NCBI RefSeq assembly: GCF_003573695.1
Contig: NW_020621936.1
Coordinates: 3,038,001-3,102,000 of the forward strand
Source: Papaver somniferum
Taxonomy: Eukaryota > Streptophyta > Magnoliopsida > Ranunculales > Papaveraceae
Direction of reading: 5' to 3'
DNA length: 64,000 nt
Part shown: positions 55,557 through 64,000 of the stretch, one piece after another
Position numbering within the stretch: position 1 is the stretch's first letter
Layout of the letters: every line of letters begins with the position of its first letter
Translations under genes and position numbers: made by a program
The notes under the pieces: model-generated
Database searches by the model: none
The model's input: the letters and a program-made list of their open reading frames with translations, nothing else
What the model was told of the DNA's origin: nothing

Positions 55557-58500
55557 TAGGGCTGAACATGGTGTCGGTTAACCGTTGGAAACCGACCGAA
55601 CCAGACCAATAAGTAAGAAACCGAACCAAACCATTTAGATTTGGATTGGTTTGGTAAAAAAAGTTGAAAAACCGACATTACTGGTTTGGTTTTGGTTTGA
55701 CCTGAAAACCGAACCAAAAACCATTGGGGAACCGATAAATATAGACCGTTGATTAAAATCAGATAAATTTAATCTACCACGTCTATAACACACTTTGTAA
55801 ACCTAATTTCTAAACCTACGCTACACATTTTCTTTCTCTTCTTCTCCTCTTCGTAAACAATCTCTAGAAGCAAAAACCCTCGCCATTTTCTACACCAGTC
55901 CACCACCATCTCCATCCATAATGAAACCACCACCCTAGTTCAATCTTCTCTTCGTATTTCTTCTTATTCTTCTTCTCAATCTTCGTTTTTCTTCTTCTTC
56001 TCAATCTTCTCAGTTCTCAGATGTACTGAAATTCTCAAACTTAGAAACATCTTCTCACTTCACATTACCAAATCGATTATCTAAGTCGACTGTTTTCATC
56101 ATTTCAAGGTACTTCAACTCGATGATGATGATAATTTTGCTAATTTAAGCTTATAATTTATAATTTTAAAAACTAGGGTTTACTAAAATTGATTTTTCAT
56201 ATTGATTTTGCAGGTTCCCTTTGATTCAATCATGGAGGATTCACAATCAACACCCGTTAGTTCCTATTTCTCAACTAGTTTGGGTTTGATTCTGGTTTTG
56301 ATAATTAGTTTGTGAAATTTGGATTATCAATTTTGCTATATAACAACTAATCATAATAATAGAGCAGCAGTAACATAACAATGAACATAATAACAGTGAG
56401 CAAAACTTATGTAGTTCGGTTTTTTGTTTGCCAAACTGCCTTAGGCTTATGTAACTTCTCTTGAGTAGATTTGTTGTGTTTATTTATTACAACACTAGCC
56501 TTGGGTTTCTTAGTGACCCTTCTTGTTTTGTTTTGCAACTGTGCTTGTGATAGTGAATAGTGATGTATATAAATTATATGGTATGCCAATGCGAAAAGTC
56601 TTGTTTAAAACGCCTGGTGCATCCAGCACCTTGCATATCACAGTTTGGCCTGATTCTTAGGTCTCATTCTTGTTAAATTTAGTTGAATATGATGATGATA
56701 ATGGTAGCAAGACATGACTTAATCCCATGACTTCCGGGTGGTTGTGAACTGAGTTGAATATATATACTTATAAACTGGTAATCTTCTTTGGGTTTTGGAA
56801 GTAATATTCTTATCATTCTGTATATTTTTTTTGAGTTTTTCAATTTGAAATTAAATTACTAGTAACGTTTATGTGAACCAAATGGTACTGGCACTTAGTG
56901 AGTTATGTATTGCAATTTACTTATATTATGTCTTTATATCATCAGTCCAACTTTACAGTAGTATATTTTCTATTGGGTTAAGCTATATTGGTTTGTTGAT
57001 TGACATTTTGTTAGTGACTCAGCTTTTATGCAATGGAAGAATGGGATGTATAGGATTAGTGACTTATATATACATGGTAAGAACTTAGAACAGATTGGTG
57101 CAGGTCAAAATGCTTCATCGTTGTGGTTCTGGAAATTCATGCCACATGTTTGTTTCTAGTTTCTACTAGTTCCAACGACTTTGTTCCTTATACATAGATT
57201 GTATTGCGGTCGTCTAGCAGATAAAATTCTATCAGGACTCTGCTAAGAGTTAGCCTAAACTTTAACAAATTAATAGTATATTTCATGAAAAGGTTACAAC
57301 ACTTTCAGCTAAAATTCTACCTAATTAACTTCAGTGTGGGTAGATAGAAAATCATTAAAAATTGGGCATCAATGGCACTGAAGGCTAATATATGCAGGAA
57401 TCAATACCAAAAAATGGGACTATGTGCCATTGATTGACATATTAAAATGCACCATTGTTTCACTACTGTGGTATTTTGATTCTTAGCTTGATTTTTTAAT
57501 GAAACACTTCTCTTAGTTCTTCTCTTTAACTTCTTTTTCGAAGCAAGGCGCATCATCCTGTTGATAAGTGAACTAAGACAAGTTTGTAAGTTCACTTATC
57601 AACGTTCTTGCATGTGAGATGATTTGAATGCACTTTGATATGATTTTTTACATGTTATCTGATTTGAATTTTCTTCCTTTTTTATATTCAGGCTTCCGTT
57701 AACTCAAATGCATTGTTGCCACCACTACATCCTCCTCCAAGATCTTCTAACGCCTCTACAGAAGTTAATTCAGTTGGAAAAGTACCAACTACAGGTGAAG
57801 ATCCATCTGCACCAGCTGCCAATGTTTCCGATGCTGGTACCATCACTGCACCAGCTTCTAAGAAGAGGAAGAAAACTTCATGGGTATGGGATCACGTTGA
57901 TCTGGACCCTCCTCCTTCGATAATGGTAACTTGCAAGAAATGTAAACAGAGAATGAAACTGACTCTTGTAAACATGGGACCGACTCCTTGAATAACCATT
58001 TAGGAAAGTGTCTGAATCTTATTCCTAAGGATTCTGGTCAGACGACTATTCCTTTTGAACCTGCTAGGCTGGGAGAAGATGAAAAGTTAGTTGTTGTAGA
58101 TTCGTGTAGAAAAGCATTGATTATATTCATCATAGTGGATGAGCAGCCTTTCAGAATAGTTGAGGGGGAAGGTTTCCGAGAATTTTGCAGGGTACTTGAG
58201 AGTAGATTCAAGATACCATCTCTTATCACTGTACGGAGAGATGTTATGGAACTGTTTGTGTACGAGAAGGAGAGATTGAAGAATTATTTCAAGGTTAATA
58301 AAGTCAGAGTTTGCCTCACCACTGACACATGGATCTCACTTCAGAAGTTGTGATATATGGTTATTACTGCACATTGGATAGATGCTAACTGGAAGTTGAA
58401 CAAGAAGATAATTAGTTATTTAGTTTCATCCAAATTGTAGGTCATAGCGGTGAGACTATTGGTAGGATGATAGGAACATGCTTGTTAGATTGGGAGATCG

Positions 58501-59515
58501 AAAATGTGTTTATTATAACTTTAGATAATGTTTTTGCCAACGATGTAGCTATAACACATCTGCAAAACCAAGTGCTAAGAAAGAATTCAAATTTAGTGAA
58601 AGGTTTCTTACAAGTGAGATGTGCTGCTCACGTTCTTGCCCTTGTGCTCAAAATTGGTCTCAGATTTAGCTATAACATATCGAAGTTCTTTACTTCCCAC
58701 AACAATTGAGGCATTGATTTGTGCTCAAAATTGGTTGAAGACGCCGGTTGATCTTGATATTTCTTCCTTGGGACCAGAAGAGGAAGTTAGTTCAGGTATT
58801 ATTTCATTTGTTAATTTGTTTGTAGAATTTTTGGACACTCACTGTATACTACTGATTGTGCATTTGTTCATTGCAGAATTTTTGGACTCTCTCTCTAAAT
58901 CCATGTTCGTAAACATAACAGATGATGATGTTGAGGACTAAGGAGTACCAAGGTAATTCATGATAAGTAGAAATATACCTGAATTAGATTTTGTGGATGT
59001 TAGTTGATTAATAGCATTATAATGATTGATGTTAGTTGATTAATGCAGTCAACAACCCTGGAAAGTTGAAGCTATCAGTTGATTTTGTGGATGCATGGAA
59101 AGTGTCGATGTTGTTTAGCTGCTATGGAGACTGTGGATGCTTAGGTAGAACCGGCTTAGTTTTTTTTTTTTTATATAAGTTTTGGTGAAACTGAAAGAAG
59201 ATGTAATCTTTATCTTTTGAAATGTGTTTAAGAATGTTATGAATTTGGATTGTGTATGGAATGTGAATGTAGGTAGGTTTGAAAATCTTTGAACTATGTT
59301 TTTCTTTTTTATATTTAAACTGTCAGTTTCCTGAAACTGACATAGTAGCTGGTTAACCGATATCCAATGGAATTAACCGAAAGCGGCTAGAACCATTAAG
59401 AAACCGAACCAATGGTTAATGGATTGGTTTGGTTTACATTCTTAGAAACCGATAGTATTGGTTTCGGTTTTTGTTTGGCTGGAAACCGAGCCGAAACCGA
59501 CCATGAACAACCCTA
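55557..59515 (+). mobile_element. Second hAT element, about 3.96 kb, internally deleted
   Basis: The ends are TAGGGCTGAACATGGTGTCG at 55557 and, on the other strand from 59515, TAGGGTTGTTCATGGTCGG. The eight bases TTAGAAAC flank it (55549-55556 and 59516-59523). Subterminal ACCGAACC/GGTTTGGTT repeats lie at both ends. It encodes a transposase related to that of the first hAT, on the same strand, but most of the middle catalytic region is deleted, so it could move only with an outside enzyme. Leader intron structure (TTTTGCAG near 56212) parallels the first hAT. Confidence 0.93.
56232..58941 (+). pseudogene. Truncated BED-hAT transposase pseudogene
   Basis: A small first exon (56232-56255, MEDSQSTP) joins in frame across an intron (GTTAGT ... 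TTCAG) to 57692, giving ASVNSNALLPP and a proline/serine-rich lead-in. The BED finger follows (WVWDHVDL, CKKCKQ, then after a frameshift NNHLGKC). Next come FRIVEGEGF, CLTTDTWIS with a stop soon after, TLDNVFAND and RCAAHVLALVLK. Then the sequence jumps to the C-terminal TTIEALICAQNWLKTPVDLD that in the first hAT lies about 1.2 kb further on, so the tryptophan motif, linker and dimerisation core are gone. Nuclear transposition activity is excluded for this copy. Confidence 0.85.
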
Positions 59516-60518
59516 TTAGAAACTGGTGGAATGGACCAATTTGTTTTGCAGGGGATATGAATGTTGTTAGAGGAGAAGAGGAGAGAAATATATGTGAAGG
59601 GGATAGTAGGAACAATGCTTTCTTGAACAATTTTATTCTTCAGCATGAATTGGTGGATTTACCTTTGGTGGGTGGTGCATTTACTTGGGCTGACATGCAG
59701 GAGGATCCTCTTCTTTGCGGGTTAGATAGTTCTTTTTAGTGTGGATTTTGATTTGTTATTTCCTGAGGCTATTCAGATTGCTCTTACTAGAGTAGTATCT
59801 GATCATAAACCTTTAATGGTTGTAACTAAACCAAATATAAAGAACAAACCTTATTTTAAGTTTGAAAATGGTTGGTTACTGCGCAAGGATTTTTTAAAGA
59901 AGGTGAAAGCATGGTGGGAAATTATGGATTATCAAGGGCAAGCAAGTTTTGTAATTTTTAAAAAATTGCAGAATTTGAAGTACTTTCTAAAGGAGTGGAG
60001 CATATTGGAATTTGGAGGTGTAAAACAGGAGAAAATTGAGTTAACAGAAAAGATTCATATGCTGGATCAAATGGAGGAGACTCACAGGCTGACTGAAGAG
60101 CAGTTTGAAGATAGATTGAAGAGTTTATAGAGGCTTCAGGAGATTAAGCCTTTGAAAGCAAGGAAGTGGCATTCTAGAGCTAAGCAGAATGAATTTAGAT
60201 TGGGGGATTCTAACACTTATAATGCTAATGCTAATGCTAGAAAGAAGAGAAACACAATTGCAAAGCTTGAAGTAGAAGGTGTTGAATGTTTTGAGCAAGA
60301 AGGAATCAAGGCAGAGATGAGGAATTATTTTGAGTCTCCATTTACTGAAAAGAATGAGATATTTTTTCTTTGGACAATCTTGGTTTTCCAACTATTAAAG
60401 ATGAGGAGAAGAATGAAATGGAGAAGGAGTTCACAGAAGAGGAGGTATATGGAGTTGTGAAGCATTTTGGTTCTAATAAGTCTCCTGGGCCAGATGGTAT
60501 TTCCATAGAATTTTATAA

Positions 60519-62004
60519 GGTTTTTTTTTTTGGTACTCAGGTTTTGTCCAGCTTTTGAGTTTGGTCTAACATTTGTCCAGCTTGGTGTTTGGTACTTGAA
60601 AATAACATTGACTCTTGACTTCTGTTTAGTATTTATTAAAAACTAATACAAAATTAAAAATATTATATATAAAATCTAATAATTGAATGAATTTATTATT
60701 ATACCCTTCGGTTTAAACCAAAAGGGAGTAGAACTCGACTTATCTTATCTTATTTCTTTTCTTTTCTATTCTTTTCACTTCTTTCTCTCCGGCGATTCAG
60801 AAAGGTTAACTATGCAAAGAGTTTATTGTGGAAGCCTAAAAGAGATTGATGAAACCGAAAGACAAGATACTCATGTTGATGAACATGGAACTGATGATGG
60901 CGATATGACCGATTGAACTATGGTAATTGGGGAAAAAGGTAAATCAGAGAGAATAGAAATAGGGTTTCTTTGATTCTATTTTGAATTGGTATGTTTATTG
61001 TAAACCCAGGAAGAAACTCTAGGGTTCATATAATTTATCTATATGTTCTTACCTAAATAGAAATTAGGGTTCTTGGGGGTGAATTTACAGAAATTAGAAA
61101 TTAGGGTTCTTAGGGATGAGATTAAAGATGGGTATTGAGTTAATCGAATATATCAGGTTGAAATTTCAGATGAAGTTAAGTCTCATGAAGTGAATTTAAA
61201 TATCAGTGAGATTAGGGTTTGCTTTTGAGAATTTTGGGTAAATAGAGGTAGAACAAAATATCTTGGTAAAGGGAGGTTGTGGTTGTGAACTGAATTTCAG
61301 AAATTCAAGTGTTTTATGATTAAACTGAATTGCTAGTTGGGATGTAGTGAGTTGGTGATGATGTTGATTAGTAAGTGACTGAAATTAATTGAGATGAATG
61401 GCGATGGCAATATGCAGTTAAAAAAAATAGTTAGGGTTAATAGAGAAGGTGCAAGATCGAGAAAACAGAGAGACGGAACTAATGATTCTCGAAAAGTGAT
61501 CATTTATGTGAAGTTCAGCCAAGAAAACCAACGAAAAGGTATGTCAATGTTAACCGTATTCTTAGGGATTGAGGATTATTGGATGTGGTTGAAATTTGGC
61601 TTGAAATTGGGTTTGTCGTGGTTGAGCTGGTTCCGATCGGTGGAGGATAGCTATGCAGTGGTGTTGATGTTTGAGAAGATGATTGAAGTGTTTTTGTTAA
61701 GAGATGGGTGATTAATGGTGGTTGACACATCTATTAGATTACCACCGTAGGCTAGATGTGTTTATTAAAGCCGCCGGATCTAATGTAAATATTAAGAATA
61801 TTAAGGGTATGATAATAAACTCCTCTAATAATTATATTTTTACCAATTCTTTTTAATTATTTTTTAATTACTTTAACAGAATTCAATATATAACTTAGTC
61901 AACGCGGGTCAACGTCTTTTCCAAGTACCAAACACCAAGCTGGACAAATGTTAGACCAAACTCAAAATTTGGACAAAATCTGAGTACCAAAAACAAAATA
62001 ACCC
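60519..62004. mobile_element. Non-autonomous Mutator-like element, 1.49 kb
   Basis: The ends share terminal inverted repeats of about 80 bp. GGTACTCAGGTTTTGTCC and GTTTGGTCTAACATTTGTCC at the left match the complement of the right end with few changes, after a T-rich tip. Nine bases ATTTTATAA flank it (60510-60518 and 62005-62013). No transposase is present. The interior holds leader-like sequence, a small ORF (60811-60915) starting MQRVYCGSLKEIDETE, and a longer plus-strand frame (61394-61711) starting MNGDGNMQLKKIVRVNREG. Neither matches a family I know. They may be captured host fragments or chance. Confidence 0.88.
61394..61711 (+). CDS. Hypothetical ORF inside the Mutator-like element
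   Basis: This is a 105-codon frame from an ATG with a basic N-terminus (VNREGARSRKQRDGTNDSRK) and a hydrophobic, tryptophan-rich middle (YWMWLKFGLKLGLSWLSWF). No domain is recognised. It lies between repeats typical of a non-autonomous MULE, so it could be a transduplicated gene piece. A chance ORF is just as possible. Confidence 0.25.
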   Translation: MNGDGNMQLKKIVRVNREGARSRKQRDGTNDSRKVIIYVKFSQENQRKGMSMLTVFLGIEDYWMWLKFGLKLGLSWLSWFRSVEDSYAVVLMFEKMIEVFLLRDG

Positions 62005-64000
62005 ATTTTATAAACATTGTTGGTCCATTATCAAGTAAGATTTTATGAGATTGATGGGTGAATATTTCAGATACGGTTCTTGGGATTGGAGGTTGAACTG
62101 TTCTTTCATTTCTTTAGTGCCAAAAAAAGAAGATTCTTGTTCTCCTAAGGATTATAGGCCTTTAAGTCTGTTGGGTAGTTCTTACAAGGTATTGTCTAAG
62201 GTGTTGGCAAATAGGCTAAAGTCAGTAATGCATAATTTGGTGTCAGATTATCAAGGAGCATTTGTGAAGGGTAAACAGATATTGGATGGCGTGTTAATTG
62301 CAGGAGAATGTGTTGATAGCAGGTTGAAGTCTAAAAAACCAGGATTTTTGTGTAAGTTGGATATGGAGAAGGCATTTGATAATGTAAAATGGAGCTCTTT
62401 ATTGAGAATTTTGGAGAAGCATGGTTCTGGTAGGAAATGGGTTTCTTGGATGAAGTGGTGTATATATACTTCTCATATTTCAGTTTTGGTCAATGGAAGT
62501 TCAACTGAAAATTTAAACCTACCAAGGGATTAAGGCAGGGAGACTCTCCATCTCCATTTTTGTTTTTACTGGTGGTGGAAATTCTTTCAAAGTTTGTGGA
62601 TGATGCAGTTATGAGGAATCAAATTCATGGATTTCAGGTGGTAGAAGGTGGTATTATGACCTCTCATTTGCAATTTGCATATGATACTTTATTGTTTGTG
62701 GATACTACTGAGGATGAGGTTAGAAAATTACTTCTTATTTTAAATTCTTTTGAGTTACTTACATGCATGAAGTTGAATCTGGAGAGAAAAGTACTTTAAT
62801 CAGTGTTGGTGCAGATGATGTTGTGGGGTCTTTGGAAATGGAGTTGGGTTATAGGGTGGAGAAATTGCCAATGAAGTATTTAGACTTGCCAATTGGTTCA
62901 ACAGTAAGATGCACCTCAGTTTGGAAGGAGGTAATTAAGAGAATGGAAGTGAAGTTAGCATCCTGGAAGAAGAAATTTTTATCTAAAGCTGGGAGGTTAG
63001 TTCTTATAAGAAGTTGTTTGGCAAGTTTGCCTATATATTTTCTTTCTCTCATTCATATGCGAGTTAGTGCGGAGAAGAGGTTGAATCAGTTGATGAGGAG
63101 ATTTCTGTGGGACTCAAATGAAGATAGAAGAAAAATGTGTTGGGTGTCTTGGCTTAAAATTTGTAAGCCAAATAAGTTGGGGAAGATTGGGTGTTAAATA
63201 TTTAAGGAGTACAAGCAAATCTTTGAAATCAAAGTGGATATGGAGGTATGCAAGAGAGAAGAAATCCTTGTGGAGGAAAATGGTTCAAGAGAAGCTCAAA
63301 AATAACATGGAGATTTGTCTTCCAACAGATGATAATTCTGCTCAAGTGAGAAGTTTTTGGAAGGGTATTTTGAAGTCTACTGAGTTTATGGAAGAACATA
63401 TATGGTGTAAGGTGAATAATGGCAAGTAAATTAGATTCTGGTTAGATAATTGGACTTCTACTGGTCTTTTGAAAAATAGATTTCATGCAGTCTTAAAAGT
63501 ATGCAACATGAAGAATGCTTCAATTGCTGAAATGGTGGAGGATGGTAGATTGTTCTGTAACTTTAGAAGAAGGCTTTTTCTGCAGGAATATATGCAAATG
63601 GGATTTGTTGTGCAATGAGCTGGGGCCAGTCCATGGATTGGTGGAGGAAGAGGGTTCTGTGGAAATTATGGGTGAGTTTACAGTGAAAAATGTTATGAGC
63701 AGCTGGTGCAGGATGATACAATTTGTGATTTCAATAAATTTCAATGGAAGAATGGGATCCCTCCAAAGGTGAGTTTTATGTTTTGGGCTACTTTTCATAA
63801 TTCTCTTCCTACTTTATCACATTTTTGTGTGTTGCTCTTTTGCTTTTGAGGTCGGGTCTCATTTTGTTAAGGCTTTTAGAATCTTTTGGGTGTTTCCAAA
63901 TTCAGTGAAAGGAAACTTTGAAGCTTGGAGAATGAATAACTTACAAGGAAAGAATAGTGAAGTATGGTGGAAGTTCATTTATGCTGTGCAATGGCATTTG

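Larger units (their letters stand above)
52780..64000 (+). mobile_element. L1-type LINE, interrupted by a hAT and a MULE
   Basis: This non-LTR retrotransposon has a 5' leader (approximate start; CTATATAAAGTGC at about 52771 could be upstream promoter), ORF1 from 53165, ORF2 from 55152 with endonuclease, RT and zf-RVT-like regions, and an end beyond the window. Two DNA transposons lie inside ORF2. Many stops and frameshifts show that it is old. Neither its 3' tail nor its target duplication is visible. Confidence 0.85.
55152..64000 (+). pseudogene. LINE ORF2: AP endonuclease, reverse transcriptase, zf-RVT
   Basis: From ATG 55152, MDVKIISWNIRRLN starts the endonuclease. A TAG at 55260 replaces the residue before the catalytic E (ETK). 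SGGLLSIWN follows, then the hAT (55557-59515). Past it come FAGDMNVV, LPLVGGAFTW and, after a frameshift, SDHKPLMV, so all core endonuclease motifs survive. The RT begins with FRLGDSNT and SNKSPGPDGISIEFYK, is split by the MULE (60519-62004), and resumes with FISLVPKKEDSCSPKDYRPLSLL, ANRLKS, GKQILDGVL and LDMEKAFDNV. After a one-base loss near 62530 the active site reads FAYD (62674-62685) instead of FADD. Conserved 3' parts (WKKKFLSKAGRLVLIRS, FLWDSNEDRRKMCWVSW) and a zf-RVT-like end follow. Confidence 0.88.

Overview
This window is plant nuclear DNA, almost certainly from a eudicot. It is a heterochromatic, transposon-packed stretch with no intact host gene that I can recognise. The evidence is AT-rich spacers, plant-type LTR retrotransposons of the Copia (Sirevirus-like) and Gypsy (Tat-like, with a dual RNase H) lineages, plant hAT and Mutator-like DNA transposons, an L1-type LINE, and plant TATA boxes inside LTRs. 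A Papaver-like or other Ranunculales source is only a guess from the general look of the LTRs.

Layout. 1-2069: AT-rich sequence with nothing recognisable. 2079-3368: a Mutator-like, non-autonomous TIR element with a 9-bp target duplication. About 4900-13928: a minus-strand Sirevirus-like remnant with gag, a 'putative plant transposon protein' (Transposase_32-like) pseudogene, a primer binding site and an LTR. That LTR is split by a 4.74-kb hAT element (7183-11923) with perfect 8-bp target duplications. 13933-18055: a plus-strand LTR fragment of the same broad family, facing the first, with a 3.24-kb solo LTR (14767-18005, 5-bp target duplication) inside it.

18056-51697: one Sirevirus-like element (A) that has been inflated by three insertions. 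The first is a second, nearly complete Sirevirus-like element (B, 21506-30101, 5-bp target duplication) that has gag and a short coiled-coil ORF but no pol. The second is a minus-strand Tat-lineage Gypsy element (31130-39729) with protease, RT, RNase H, a second RNase H and integrase, all broken, plus an oppositely oriented accessory coiled-coil gene. The third is a minus-strand Tat/Ogre-like non-autonomous element with 2.8-kb LTRs (41364-51051, 5-bp target duplication). 51698-52779: AT-rich sequence with short tandem duplications.

About 52780 to the window end: an L1-type LINE with ORF1, endonuclease, RT and zf-RVT region. It is interrupted by a second, internally deleted hAT (55557-59515) and a second Mutator-like element (60519-62004). 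Removing each insert and one target-site copy rejoins the LINE reading frame.

The coding regions are retroelement or transposase genes in varied states of decay. The longest uninterrupted non-shadow ORF of interest is the 144-codon accessory ORF of element B. The most interesting biology is the pol-less Sirevirus family carrying an extra ORF, the recurrent association of a Transposase_32-like gene with these elements, the antisense accessory gene in the Tat element, and the hairpin-forming repeats of the first Mutator-like element.
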